Positions 39,578 through 49,552 of a stretch of 56,289 bases of DNA are shown here, piece by piece. The stretch's first letter is position 1; the number at the start of each line of letters is the position of its first letter. Both the position numbers and the translations under genes were made by a program. Source of the stretch: JAGLQA01 sp023135565 (GTDB lineage Bacteria > Acidobacteriota > Aminicenantia > UBA2199); contig DAOWCY010000015.1 of NCBI GenBank assembly GCA_030639305.1, positions 1 to 56,289 of the forward strand, read 5' to 3'. The notes beneath the pieces are model-generated. The model did not search any database. It saw only the letters and a program-made list of their open reading frames with translations, and was not told the origin of the DNA.

Positions 39578-41203
39578 ATGGCTAAGCAAATAACATTAGG
39601 CGAAGAAGCCAGGCAGGCCATCCTGAAAGGCATCGACCAACTGGCTGATACAGTAAAAACAACACTGGGGCCCCGGGGACGCAATATCATCCTGGAAAAG
39701 AAGTTCGGCTCCCCTACCATCACCAAAGACGGCGTGACGGTAGCCAAAGAGATAGACTTAAAAGACCCGCGGGAGAATATGGGCGCACAAATGGTAAAGG
39801 AAGTGGCTTCTAAAACTTCCGATGTAGCCGGTGACGGCACCACCACGGCAACCGTGCTGGCCCAGAGTATTTATAAAGAAGGTTTGAAAATGGTAACCTC
39901 CGGCGCCAACCCCACCCTTATTAAAAAAGGCATCGACAAAGGTGTCGAGAAGGTGGTTGAAGACCTGGTAAAACTCAGCCGGGAAGTCAGCGGTAAAATG
40001 ATCGCCCAGATTGGCTCCATTTCCGCCAACAACGATCTTTCTATCGGCGGAATTATCGCCGAGGCAATGGAAAAAGTGGGTAAAGATGGCGTTATCACAG
40101 TCGAAGAAGGCAAATCTCTTGACACGATCCTGGAATTCGTGGAAGGGATGCAGTTTGACAGGGGTTTCCTTTCTCCCTATTTCGTCACCGACGCGGAAAG
40201 AATGGTAGCGGAAGTTGAAAATCCCCACATTCTTCTTTATGACAAAAAATTATCCAACCTGAGAGAGATCCTGCCGCTGTTGGAGCAGGTAGCCAAGTCG
40301 GGCAACCCCATGATGATCATCGCGGAAGACATCGAAGGCGAAGCCCTGGCCACCTTAGTATTCAACAAAATCAGGGGAATTCTCAATTTAGTAGCCGTAA
40401 AAGCTCCGGGATTCGGAGATAGGCGTAAAGCCATGCTGGAAGATGTCGCTATCCTTACCGGCGGGCAGGTAGTTTCCGAAGAATTGGGTATGAAGTTGGA
40501 AAATGTGACCATCGAACATCTCGGTTCCGCCCGCAAGGTTGTAGTTGACAAAGATAACACCACAATCGTTGAAGGCGGCGGTACCGACGAGAACATCAAG
40601 GGCCGCATCAACCAGATCAAGAAGCAGATCGAAGACACCACTTCCGATTATGATAAAGAGAAACTCCAGGAAAGGTTGGCAAAACTTTCCGGCGGTGTAG
40701 CCGTCATTCGTGTCGGCGCTGCCACTGAAACCGAATTAAAAGAGAAGAAAGCCCGTGTCGAAGATGCTATGCATGCTACCAAAGCCGCGGTTGAAGAAGG
40801 TATCGTACCCGGCGGCGGTATTGCCCTGCTGAAAAGCGTGAAGACCTTACAGGGTCTCAAGCTGGAGGGGGATATGCAGTTAGGTATCAATCTCCTGCTC
40901 AAGGCTGTGGAAGCCCCGCTGCGCCAGATCGTGGCCAATGCCGGTCATGAAGGCGCGATGATCGTAGAAAAAGTCAAAACATCCAAAGAGGCCAATCACG
41001 GTTTCGATGCATTAACTGAAAAATACACCGATATGATTGCTTCCGGTATTATCGATCCTACTAAAGTAGTAAGGATCGCCCTGCAGAACGCTGCATCCGT
41101 AGCCGGGCTGCTGTTGACCACCGAAGGTTTGATTTCGGAACTTCCCGAAGACGATAAAGCCCCGGCAATGCCGGCAATGCCTCCAGGCGGCGGAATGTAC
41201 TAA
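39578..41203 (+). CDS. groEL: GroEL chaperonin
   Basis: This is a full-length 541-residue Hsp60. ATP-binding motifs KTTLGPRGRNIILEK and DGVTVAKEIDLKDP, and VAGDGTTTATVLAQ are conserved, as are the apical-domain EGMQFDRGFLSPYFVTD and the equatorial EEGIVPGGGIALL. The C-terminus ends in a short PAMPAMPPGGGMY instead of long GGM repeats. The AAGGAGG Shine-Dalgarno lies just before the ATG. It is followed by a strong intrinsic terminator. Confidence 0.98.
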   Translation: MAKQITLGEEARQAILKGIDQLADTVKTTLGPRGRNIILEKKFGSPTITKDGVTVAKEIDLKDPRENMGAQMVKEVASKTSDVAGDGTTTATVLAQSIYKEGLKMVTSGANPTLIKKGIDKGVEKVVEDLVKLSREVSGKMIAQIGSISANNDLSIGGIIAEAMEKVGKDGVITVEEGKSLDTILEFVEGMQFDRGFLSPYFVTDAERMVAEVENPHILLYDKKLSNLREILPLLEQVAKSGNPMMIIAEDIEGEALATLVFNKIRGILNLVAVKAPGFGDRRKAMLEDVAILTGGQVVSEELGMKLENVTIEHLGSARKVVVDKDNTTIVEGGGTDENIKGRINQIKKQIEDTTSDYDKEKLQERLAKLSGGVAVIRVGAATETELKEKKARVEDAMHATKAAVEEGIVPGGGIALLKSVKTLQGLKLEGDMQLGINLLLKAVEAPLRQIVANAGHEGAMIVEKVKTSKEANHGFDALTEKYTDMIASGIIDPTKVVRIALQNAASVAGLLLTTEGLISELPEDDKAPAMPAMPPGGGMY

Positions 41204-41229
41204 AAAATAGTAGCTTAAAATAAAAAAAA

Positions 41230-41258
41230 GGCAGCCAACGATTTGGCTGCCTTTTTTT
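41230..41258 (+). terminator. Intrinsic terminator of groES-groEL
   Basis: GGCAGCCAA, 4-nt loop, TTGGCTGCC (41230-41251) followed by seven T. It is preceded by a run of A, so it could also act on the other strand. Confidence 0.92.
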
Positions 41259-41310
41259 ATTTTAATCGCATCCAGCCTTCGGCTGGATTAAAGCTTTCCC
41301 TTTATAAAAA

Positions 41311-41433
41311 GACCTCCTTCCTGTAAAATCAATCTCAAAAAAAATTAAAACCAAAAAGGAGGTCACTATGACTAACCGAAATTATACTACAAAATCCATC
41401 TCATGTTCATTTTATGGTGGCTGTTTGACTTAA
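41311..41433 (+). other. Hairpin covering a Shine-Dalgarno before a 21-codon ORF
   Basis: GACCTCCTT (41311-41319) is the exact complement of AAGGAGGTC (41356-41364). The latter is a strong Shine-Dalgarno placed 4 nt before an ATG at 41368. The ORF has 21 codons (MTNRNYTTKSISCSFYGGCL...) and ends at 41433. Pairing would block ribosome binding. It may be a regulated small peptide or the remnant of a mobile element end. I recognise no family. Confidence 0.4.
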
Positions 41434-41460
41434 AAACTCGCCGCTGGAAGAGACTTATTC

Positions 41461-44400
41461 TTACTTGCTGCTTGCTGATGCTGCTTTGTGCCCGGCATAA
41501 AATCCGGTAACATATTTTTGCAATTTGTACAAAAGATAATAAAAGATAGGCAGCACAAATAAAATAAACGTAGCCGAGGTGGTTAATCCACCCACCGTGC
41601 ATAAGGCCAGGTTGGACCAGATGTCCGCCGAAGAGGCTGCCTTTTGCTTTAAGATAATCAAAGGCATCATGCCCAAAACAGTTGTGGCCGTGGTCATAAA
41701 AATAGGCCGTATCCTCTCTTTGGTGCCGACTACGATAGCCTGCACCAAATCTTTCGATTTACGGACATGACGGTTTATGTTGTCTACCAATAGGATGGCA
41801 TTGTTAACCACTACGCCGGATAGTATGATAATGCCGATATAAGAGGCTGATGTGAAACTGTATTCCATTTTCACAAAAGCGGCAAAAACCCCGATCAACC
41901 CTAAAGGAATGGCTAACATAATCAATATGGGCTGGATGATGTTTTCATATAGTATGCCCAATATCAGGTATATCAACAGGAAGGAGAGAAGAATAGCGGT
42001 TAACAATTGATGCTCCTCCTCCTCGGTCATACGCCAACGCCTCTCTTCCTCGCTCTTGGAAAAACCCACGGGCAGGGTCAGGTTCTTGAATACAGCCTTG
42101 TGGTGCCGGTCGCCTGCTTTAGCTGAACCTAAATAGTCCCACATTACCATGGCAAAATATTCCTGGTCCTCCCGGGTGATCCCCCCTTTCTGCGTGGTGA
42201 GGTCCAGTGTGACTACATTCTTTACCCGGAAAGGGATGCCTTCAAAGGTGCGCAGGTTCATGTCTAAAATATCGGACAGTTCTATTTCATCCACATCCGA
42301 GGCTTTTATCTCGATAGATAGTTCCCTGTCGTCGAATTTTAACTTTTCGGTGTTGGCGCTCTCCCTTAATACAGAGGAGATGATGCCCAAAAGATAAGTA
42401 GGTTCTAAACGGTAGGCTTTTAACTTTTTCCTGTCCAATTTTAACGAATAAAACTTATCTTTTGCTCCCCACCAGGATTGTTTGTCGGTTTGCACGTCCA
42501 CCACTTTTATGCGGCGGTGGTTTAACAGGTCTTTCTTGAGCCGGTAAGCGAGCTTTAATAATTTTTCGTAGTTGTATCCCCTTATCTGGATCTGGTAGGG
42601 TGTATAAGTGCCGGTGTTTGGGTTGTAATGATAGGGTTCCTGGGACATTCCACCCACGCCTATGCCTATACCGGCCAGGTTGGTGGCGATGCCGATCAAC
42701 TCTTGTTCCAACTGGAGAGGATAAGCAGATGCTTCGATCTCTTCAGGATAGGTGATATTCATACTGGCCCTGCCGGGGTAGATACTGGTGCTGATCTCTT
42801 TGTTAAAGGGTTTCGATACAGCCAGGGTTTCGAATTTGAGGATTTCCTTGCGGATGTCTTTGAATTCGGCGCCGGAAGGGAAACTGAGCCACACATAGGA
42901 ACTGCCGCCTGAGCGCCAGCTAAAAAAACCGCCGGTAGAGACTTCATCTTCAAAAGTGGTATAGGAGTAAATTAAGAGAAAGATGATGGGAATTATAATG
43001 CATAAAGGATATTTTAAAATAAAGGGGTAAAACCGTCCTTTTTTGAATCGTATGTTTTTTTTCTTGACCTTGATTTTGAACCTGGAACCTAAAGAAGGAA
43101 TCAGCACGAAAGAGACAACTATGGAAGAAAGCAGGGCGATGGTGATAATATAGGCTAAGGGCAGGTAATAGATGCGCAGCCGGTCTTTAAATAATAGGGC
43201 GAAGGAGAAAAATACGATAATGGTGGTCAGGGTGGACGAAAACACCGGTAGCATAACGGCTTTAGCGCCTTCTACGGCTGCTTTTTTCCGCTCCACCCCT
43301 CTCTCCCTGTGCCTGAGGATGCTGTCGAACACTACCACGGCATTATCTACGAACAACCCGAATCCTAAGGCCAACCCCGATAGGGTGAGCAGGTTCAGGG
43401 GAATTTTAAAGAGGTAGATCATGGTAAACGTAGTAAAAACCGAGAAAAAAACAGAAGAGAAAATTAAAATGGAGGCTTTCACATCCCTGACGATAACGAT
43501 TAAGATGACAAAAATGATAAATAAGATCAGTATGGCGATTATGGCCAGGCGGAGTAGATTTTTTCTCAGTTTTTTACTTTCATCGCCGTGTAGGGAGAAC
43601 TGCACTTTGCCGTCTAAGCGGTTAGCCAGGAATTGCAGCTTTTCGCGCACTTTATTTGCCAATTCCATGGAACTGAATTTGGCTTCTTTGTAGATGCCGA
43701 AACCGATATTGGGCATGCCGTTAAAACGGTGTTCGTAGCGCTGCTCTTCATAGCCTAAATAAACATCGGCTACTTCTTTCAGGCGCAGCTTTTTGCTGTC
43801 GATAGATTTCAGGACGATTTCCTGGAGATCCAGCACTGCTCCGGGAGACTCCGATAGGGCCAGGGTAATTTCACCGCCTTTTTGTGTCATGGTGACCGAT
43901 TTTTTGGTGTAATAGTAATCCCTGATGCGCCGGTTGATTAAAGCGATGCTTACATCGAAGCGTTTCATTTTGTCTATGTCGGTCTGGATTTTGATCTGCG
44001 GTTCTACGCCGCCGTGCACTTCGATCTCTTCGATGCCGCGGATGGACCTCAGGAAGGGAGTGATCTCTTTATCCACGATCTTTTTTAAGGCGAAGATCGA
44101 TAGGTTTTCGCCGTGGACGCCGAACTCGAGGGCCGGTTTTTTCTCGAATTCATCGGGTACAAAGGGCTTGACGTTAGGTTTCATCACCTGGGTGGGCAGC
44201 GTGTCCTGCAGGCGGTTCAATCTCTCGCTGAGGATAACTGTGGCAAAATTCATCCTGGTGTCACGGCTGAATTCCACATCCAAGAGCCCGGAACCGGGCA
44301 GCGCCCGGCTGCTTATTTTGGCCACTCCCTGGATGTCCATGATCTCCCCTTCGGCGGGGATGAGTACTTTCTGCATCATCACATCAGGAGAGATGCCGGG

Positions 44401-44553
44401 CCAAGCGTAGCTGACCTTTAAAGAAGGCAGCCCTTCTTCCACATCGGGCACTAATTCGATAGGCGTGTTTTTCAGGGAGTAGGCGCCCAACAAAATAACG
44501 ATAACAAAAAAGATAGTGGCCAGTACGGGCCTTTCAATAATATTTTTAATCAT
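41461..44553 (-). CDS. RND efflux permease, second subunit
   Basis: This 1030-residue AcrB/MdtBC-type inner-membrane transporter has 12 predicted membrane helices in the usual 1+5+1+5 pattern with two large periplasmic loops. It opens IERPVLATIFFVIVILLGAY. The TM4 relay region reads GLALGFGLFVDNAVVVFDS, with Asp followed by Asn where AcrB has Asp-Asp, so proton coupling may differ. A TM10-12 signature, SGVVVNNAILLVDNINRH, is present. It follows the first RND gene after a 171-nt gap filled by a repeat, probably still in the same operon. Two different RND genes in tandem suggest a heteromeric pump. Substrate unknown. Confidence 0.92.
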   Translation of the reverse strand: MIKNIIERPVLATIFFVIVILLGAYSLKNTPIELVPDVEEGLPSLKVSYAWPGISPDVMMQKVLIPAEGEIMDIQGVAKISSRALPGSGLLDVEFSRDTRMNFATVILSERLNRLQDTLPTQVMKPNVKPFVPDEFEKKPALEFGVHGENLSIFALKKIVDKEITPFLRSIRGIEEIEVHGGVEPQIKIQTDIDKMKRFDVSIALINRRIRDYYYTKKSVTMTQKGGEITLALSESPGAVLDLQEIVLKSIDSKKLRLKEVADVYLGYEEQRYEHRFNGMPNIGFGIYKEAKFSSMELANKVREKLQFLANRLDGKVQFSLHGDESKKLRKNLLRLAIIAILILFIIFVILIVIVRDVKASILIFSSVFFSVFTTFTMIYLFKIPLNLLTLSGLALGFGLFVDNAVVVFDSILRHRERGVERKKAAVEGAKAVMLPVFSSTLTTIIVFFSFALLFKDRLRIYYLPLAYIITIALLSSIVVSFVLIPSLGSRFKIKVKKKNIRFKKGRFYPFILKYPLCIIIPIIFLLIYSYTTFEDEVSTGGFFSWRSGGSSYVWLSFPSGAEFKDIRKEILKFETLAVSKPFNKEISTSIYPGRASMNITYPEEIEASAYPLQLEQELIGIATNLAGIGIGVGGMSQEPYHYNPNTGTYTPYQIQIRGYNYEKLLKLAYRLKKDLLNHRRIKVVDVQTDKQSWWGAKDKFYSLKLDRKKLKAYRLEPTYLLGIISSVLRESANTEKLKFDDRELSIEIKASDVDEIELSDILDMNLRTFEGIPFRVKNVVTLDLTTQKGGITREDQEYFAMVMWDYLGSAKAGDRHHKAVFKNLTLPVGFSKSEEERRWRMTEEEEHQLLTAILLSFLLIYLILGILYENIIQPILIMLAIPLGLIGVFAAFVKMEYSFTSASYIGIIILSGVVVNNAILLVDNINRHVRKSKDLVQAIVVGTKERIRPIFMTTATTVLGMMPLIILKQKAASSADIWSNLALCTVGGLTTSATFILFVLPIFYYLLYKLQKYVTGFYAGHKAASASSK

Positions 44554-44559
44554 TCTTTT

Positions 44560-44740
44560 TGTCTCCGACGGCCCCTGCCGGGGAGGCCAAACTTTTGTAA
44601 AGTTTGATCAAAACTTTTGATAAGTTAGAATCAAAAACGCTCACACGCTGCTCCTGCGCACGGGATTTAGAATCAAAACGCTCCCTGCGGCAAAGCCGCT
44701 TATAGGCTGGGTGCGCCGCACCCCTCACACGCTGCGGGCC
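44560..44740 (+). repeat. Dispersed modular repeat, copy 13, between the two RND genes
   Basis: Core CTCCGACGGCCCCTGCCGGG, GGCCAAACTTTTGTAAAGTT, then AGAATCAAAAACGCTCACAC, a duplicated TTAGAATCAAAACGCTC piece, GCGGCAAAGCCGC and GGGTGCGCCGCACCC. The last codons and stop of the first RND gene (ARSV) are within the end of this repeat. Confidence 0.8.
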
Positions 44741-47700
44741 TTCTTTTTCTCCCTGATGTTTTCTAAGATTTCATAACATACAGGTATGAATATGAGGGTT
44801 AAGAAAGTAGTGAATAATAAACCGCCGATAATAACCAATGCCAGCGGACGCTGAAGTTCCGCGCCGGTCTGGGTCATCAGGGCCATGGGTATTAAACCGA
44901 AAATCGTGGTAAATGTGGTCATCAAAATAGGACGCAGCCTCACTTTCGAAGCAGTCAAAATCGCTTCCCGGACGCCCATGCCTTCCCTGCGCTTCTGGTT
45001 GGAATATTCCACTTTTACAATGGCGTCATTCACCCCGATGCCGATTAATACCAGGATGCCGATGCCGGAAATAATACTGAGCGAATTCCCGGATACCAGC
45101 AAAAATAAGAAAGCTCCAATCAATCCCATGGGCACGGTCAGCATAATAATAAAAGGCTGGAATATGTTTTCAAACTTGGCGGCCATAATCATATAAACCA
45201 GGATGATAGCCAACCAGATAGCCTGGTTGAGCGAATCGAATGCCTTGCGGCGCTCCTCTTCTTCCCCGGAAAAAATAAACCGGGTGCTGCGGGGCAGGTC
45301 GATACCGGCCATGATAGTTTCCGCCCGGGCAATAAACTTCTCGAGATTCTTCCCTTTTACATCGCCGGAAACCAAAAAGTAACGCTCCTGGGATTCGCGG
45401 GCGATCTCTTTGATAGATTCTATTTCCCTGACTTCCACTAAATCGTTCAAATAATAGGTGCTGCCGTTGATTAGCACGGGCAGGGAAAGCAGCCGCCTCA
45501 TCTCCATGATGCCATCTACCGGTACGCGCACAAAAATATCGAAACTCTTCTGCATTTTTTTCAGGGTTTCCGCTTTCTGGCCCCGGACGGCCTGGTTGAT
45601 GAAACCGGCTATCTGCTCTTTGGTGACAGCTAAGGTGTCCAATAAGCCCTGCTTAAAGGCCACGGCAAATATAGGTTTACCTTCCGAAGTGGTGGCTTTA
45701 AGATCATGTACGCCGCCCATTTCCTCTATCCCGGCAATGATTAAACCGGCTGCCTTTTTCCCGGTTTCGATGTCCTCGTAGAATACTTTGACCTGGAAAT
45801 TCTCGCCTTCCATGGAGAGATATTGAGACAGGGTGTTCTTCTCGAGGAAAAGGGTGAAATCCTGCAAACTGGTGTATTCTTTCTCCAGGTTTAAGATTTC
45901 CCGGGCTGCTTCCATCACCTGCGCCCGCGCCCGCGGCGATTTGCACTTTACGATGTAGTGGATGCTGTTCACCGACATATCTTCGCTCCTGCCGGCGAGC
46001 TGGGATACGGCGCCCACTTCGGTAAAAACGAAATCTACTAACTCGTTCTTCCTGAGACTGGTTTCTATACGGGCGGCGATGCGGTTGGTCTCTTCGAAAC
46101 CGAACACGGGCATAGTGTTGGCTTTGATTTCGAATTTGCGGCTGTCCGGTGTGGGCAGCAGTTCTTTTTTTAGCAGCATGAAACTGCCCCCGATAAGAAG
46201 CAGCACCACGATACTCAACACTAAGGCGATAATTTTTTTGTCCAGGATTTTGTCCAATATTTTGTGGTAGAAACGGTCGAATTTATCGTAAGTATAATTG
46301 AATCCTTTAAATAAGGGATCTAAAAGAATCTTCGAGTATCGGGCCAGGTATTTAAAAAGATATTTGAAAAACAGGAATATTCCGGCGCCGAAAAAAAATA
46401 TAATATTGCCGATGATCCTGAGCGGCAGTAATATAATATAGTTTACACCTTTCAAAGGAAAGAAATACCACTTGCCGGCTTTTTTTTCAACAGTGGTGGC
46501 CGCGGTATAGGCCTGCTTAAAAATGGCTTCGATGCCCGATAGGGCGGGCAGCAGCGTAACGGCCACCAATAAGGAGGAGATCAACGAAAAAGATACGGTC
46601 AGGGCCTGGTCACGGAATAGTTTGCCGGTAATCCCGTAGAGGTAAATCACCGGTAGAAAAATAGATATAGTAGTAAAAGTAGAGGCCGCAATCGCTCCGC
46701 TTACCTCTTTGGTACCTTTGATAATGGCTGGGGCCAGGTTGTTTTTGTCCCGGTGCCGGAAAATAGATTCCAGTACGATGATGGAGTTGTCTACGAACAT
46801 ACCGACGCCCAATACTAGGCCGCCTAAAGACATAATATTAATGTCAACTTTGAAGAAAAACATCAATACGAAGGTAGATATGATGGAAATAGGAATGACG
46901 ATGGAAACCAGCAGTGGGTCCCGGAAATTTTGCAGGAAAAGCAAAAGAACGAAAAATGCCAGCACTGCACCCAGCAGCAGCGAGGAACGCAGCGAGTTGA
47001 TGGAGGATATAATTAAATCCGCTTCCCTGGCTACTACGACGGATTCCAGGTCGAAGACGGCCTGATTTTTACCCTGTGTCCCGCTCCCATTTGCCGCGCC
47101 GCTTATGCCGGGGGCCGCGGTTTCGTCTTCCTCATCTTTGTTCTGTTTTTTGATCTCTTCGACCATATAGGCCAGCGCTTTCTCCGCATCCAGGGTGGCG
47201 TTTACAGTATTGCCGCCGGCTTCCCTGTAAGCCAATAAAGAGATAACGGCCCTCTCATCGAAACGGATGTCGCCCTGTTTCACTTTGTTTTTATAAAAGG
47301 CGCGGCCGATATCTTTGACCAGGATATTGCGGCCTTTTATCCTTTTGACAACGATTTCCTCTATCTCATAGGGTTCCTGGATCTCTGCTTCGATCTTCAG
47401 GGTGTAACGGTATTTATCTTTGCGTACCATACCGCCGCTGCGGAAAATATGATTCTGCCTGATAGCAGCCGTCACTTCAGACAAAGAAACACCGATATTA
47501 TTGGCTCTTCCCGGGTCGATCTCTACGGAGATTTCCTCTTCGAAACCGCCCCTGATCTCCACTTTGGAAATCCCTTCCAATTGCTCTAAGCGGGGCACGA
47601 TGATAAATTCCGCCGTCTCCTTCAAATCCTTTAAACTCATGGCTTTGCTCTGCAGCACGATCACCAGGATGGGCGAAGATGAAGGGTCCCACTCTAAAAT

Positions 47701-48081
47701 AATGGGGGGGTCGCAATCATCGGGCAGCACATGTTCCGCTTCCGTGGTTTTCTCCTTGGTGTGCAGCAGGGCAAAATCCATGTCCGTGCCCCAGTGAAAC
47801 TCTAAGGTGATAATGGAATTCCCTTCTTTGGAAACAGAGGTTATTTCCTTAATATTGGGTATGGAGGAGAGCGGGGCTTCCAATTTGGCGGTGATGAATT
47901 TTTCGATCTCTTCCGGGCCTGAACCGGGGTATTGGGTGAGTACCGTCAGTTTCGGGTAACTTAGATCGGGCAGCAGGTTGATGGAGAGTTTATCGAGAGA
48001 GATGACGCCCAATAGGAGAATGCCGACAAAAAACATAATCGCGCCCACGGGCCGCTTGACTGAAATATCGATGGCGCTCAT
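44725..48081 (-). CDS. RND efflux permease, first subunit
   Basis: This 1118-residue AcrB-type permease begins DISVKRPVGAIMFFVGILLL and NLLPDLSYPKLTVLTQYPGS. The TM4 relay region is GLVLGVGMFVDNSIIVLES, again with Asp-Asn. An extra ~90-residue segment with hydrophobic stretches and a Lys/Tyr-rich part (around 540-610) precedes the second half. Its C-terminal residues KKARSV are partly encoded by repeat DNA. The start codon overlaps the stop of the upstream membrane-fusion gene (ATGA). With that protein it would form an inner-membrane pump; no TolC-like gene is in the window, so the outer channel must be encoded elsewhere. Confidence 0.92.
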   Translation of the reverse strand: MSAIDISVKRPVGAIMFFVGILLLGVISLDKLSINLLPDLSYPKLTVLTQYPGSGPEEIEKFITAKLEAPLSSIPNIKEITSVSKEGNSIITLEFHWGTDMDFALLHTKEKTTEAEHVLPDDCDPPIILEWDPSSSPILVIVLQSKAMSLKDLKETAEFIIVPRLEQLEGISKVEIRGGFEEEISVEIDPGRANNIGVSLSEVTAAIRQNHIFRSGGMVRKDKYRYTLKIEAEIQEPYEIEEIVVKRIKGRNILVKDIGRAFYKNKVKQGDIRFDERAVISLLAYREAGGNTVNATLDAEKALAYMVEEIKKQNKDEEDETAAPGISGAANGSGTQGKNQAVFDLESVVVAREADLIISSINSLRSSLLLGAVLAFFVLLLFLQNFRDPLLVSIVIPISIISTFVLMFFFKVDINIMSLGGLVLGVGMFVDNSIIVLESIFRHRDKNNLAPAIIKGTKEVSGAIAASTFTTISIFLPVIYLYGITGKLFRDQALTVSFSLISSLLVAVTLLPALSGIEAIFKQAYTAATTVEKKAGKWYFFPLKGVNYIILLPLRIIGNIIFFFGAGIFLFFKYLFKYLARYSKILLDPLFKGFNYTYDKFDRFYHKILDKILDKKIIALVLSIVVLLLIGGSFMLLKKELLPTPDSRKFEIKANTMPVFGFEETNRIAARIETSLRKNELVDFVFTEVGAVSQLAGRSEDMSVNSIHYIVKCKSPRARAQVMEAAREILNLEKEYTSLQDFTLFLEKNTLSQYLSMEGENFQVKVFYEDIETGKKAAGLIIAGIEEMGGVHDLKATTSEGKPIFAVAFKQGLLDTLAVTKEQIAGFINQAVRGQKAETLKKMQKSFDIFVRVPVDGIMEMRRLLSLPVLINGSTYYLNDLVEVREIESIKEIARESQERYFLVSGDVKGKNLEKFIARAETIMAGIDLPRSTRFIFSGEEEERRKAFDSLNQAIWLAIILVYMIMAAKFENIFQPFIIMLTVPMGLIGAFLFLLVSGNSLSIISGIGILVLIGIGVNDAIVKVEYSNQKRREGMGVREAILTASKVRLRPILMTTFTTIFGLIPMALMTQTGAELQRPLALVIIGGLLFTTFLTLIFIPVCYEILENIREKKKARSV

Positions 48082-49328
48082 TTTAGTATTTTTACCCGCG
48101 ATTGGTGCGCCAGGGTCATCTGGCCTTCAACAACGACGATGTCGCCCGCTGAAATACCGCTTTTTATCTCTTGTTCTTCGTCATTTTTAGCGCCCAATTC
48201 GACGTATTCCCACATGGCGGTGGCGGTAGTGCCTTTAATCTCTTTTAAAACAAAGACTAAGTAACGGCCCTGCCTGGGGACAATGGCGTCTATAGGCACT
48301 TTAATGACATTCTCCCGGACCCGGTATTCGATATCCAATTCCGCCCGCATGCCTGGATAATATAGGCCTTCGTCGTTATTTACTTTGATGTAAACGGGGA
48401 TGGTTTTTTTATCCGGGTCTACTTCCGGGCTGATCATCTCGATTTCGCCGTAATGGTATTGTTCGGGGTAGGCATCGAATTTAATTCGCACACGAATGCC
48501 CTTCCTGATATTTCTTATCTCCGATTCTAAGGCCAAACCCTTCAGGTAGAGGGTCTTGAGATTCACTACTTTTACTACTTCCCGGCCGGTAGTTATCTTC
48601 TCGCCGCTGCTCAGGTGCAGGTCGGTGACCACCCCGGGGAAAGGACTCTTGATGGCGGTGCGCTGCAGGTTTAATTCCGCCTGCTGCAGGGCGATGGTAT
48701 CCTGGGTGAGATGTTCCACCGCTTTCAAAACTTCTTCCCGCGATTCCCCGGAAAGCACTAAGGCGGTGTCATAGGCGGTGCTGATCTTCTCAAAATCGCT
48801 TTTCCTAATTTTCCCTTTCTCATAATCGGCCCGGGCCTTTAAGAGTTCATTTTTTTTCTTTTCTAATTCCTTTTTTTCCGTCTCGCTCAATTCGGGGTTA
48901 ACGTGAATTTCAGTGGTTTCTTTGACTAAGTAATTGGACAGGGTTTTTAATTTATTAGCCCTCATGTTTTCCACTTTCAGCCTCTGTTCATAATCGTCCA
49001 ATTTTACCAGCAGTTGACCTTTTTTTACGAACTGGCCTATTCTACAGGCGATTTTTTCAACATTTCCCGAAACTTCCGCTTTAATTACTGCTTTTTCCCA
49101 GACACCGGCGATACCCGAAATACTTTTGCGCAGGGGGAGATCGCCCCGTTGGCTGGTTATCACTTTCACGGGAATCAGAGACTCCCGCTGGCTGGAGTTT
49201 TGTTTCGCCTCAGCTTTTATGATTTCCGTTTCCTCTTTTTCGGTTCCCTGGAAAAAGAGCTTGTAGCCCCCGAAAATCAGGGCTGCCGCAACGATAATTA
49301 AGGCAAGGATATTAATCGCTTTGTTCAT
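48078..49328 (-). CDS. RND periplasmic membrane-fusion protein (HlyD/AcrA family)
   Basis: The protein has 416 residues from the ATG at 49328, which has a TAGGAG Shine-Dalgarno. An N-terminal anchor (KAINILALIIVAAALIFGGY) is followed by the barrel-sandwich/lipoyl half (KAEVSGNVEKIACRIGQFVK), then a long helical hairpin with Lys/Glu-rich coiled coil (about 115-215), and the second lipoyl half (LQRTAIKSPFPGVVTDLHLS). A beta-barrel and membrane-proximal domain close it (VNLKTLYLKGLALESEIRN, IDAIVPRQGRYLVFVL). It connects the RND pump to an outer-membrane channel. It is the first gene of the MFP-RND-RND operon. Confidence 0.9.
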   Translation of the reverse strand: MNKAINILALIIVAAALIFGGYKLFFQGTEKEETEIIKAEAKQNSSQRESLIPVKVITSQRGDLPLRKSISGIAGVWEKAVIKAEVSGNVEKIACRIGQFVKKGQLLVKLDDYEQRLKVENMRANKLKTLSNYLVKETTEIHVNPELSETEKKELEKKKNELLKARADYEKGKIRKSDFEKISTAYDTALVLSGESREEVLKAVEHLTQDTIALQQAELNLQRTAIKSPFPGVVTDLHLSSGEKITTGREVVKVVNLKTLYLKGLALESEIRNIRKGIRVRIKFDAYPEQYHYGEIEMISPEVDPDKKTIPVYIKVNNDEGLYYPGMRAELDIEYRVRENVIKVPIDAIVPRQGRYLVFVLKEIKGTTATAMWEYVELGAKNDEEQEIKSGISAGDIVVVEGQMTLAHQSRVKILK

Positions 49329-49511
49329 TCTGACTCCTATCAAAAACCTATAGTTTTATAGTTCAAAATTACAGCTTCTCCTCAGCTAAAAATATAGTAC
49401 GTAAAAACAACGTATTTAGTTTTCCCCACCGTTTTTTTCCCGGTTCTTAATCCAAAAGTTCGTACTTTCACGAAGGGGGGCGGTGCCCGCACCTGTCTGC
49501 TCGCGATAGTT

Positions 49512-49540
49512 CCCGGAAGGAGTATATATCTCCTCCCGGG
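49512..49540 (-). terminator. Hairpin downstream of the TPR-like gene
   Basis: On the minus strand CCCGGGAGGAG, 7-nt loop, CTCCTTCCGGG form an 11-bp stem with one G-U pair, 12 nt after the stop codon of the TPR-like gene. There is no U-tract, so termination is uncertain. Positions 49344-49511 hold no gene. Confidence 0.5.
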
Positions 49541-49552
49541 TTATCTCGATCT

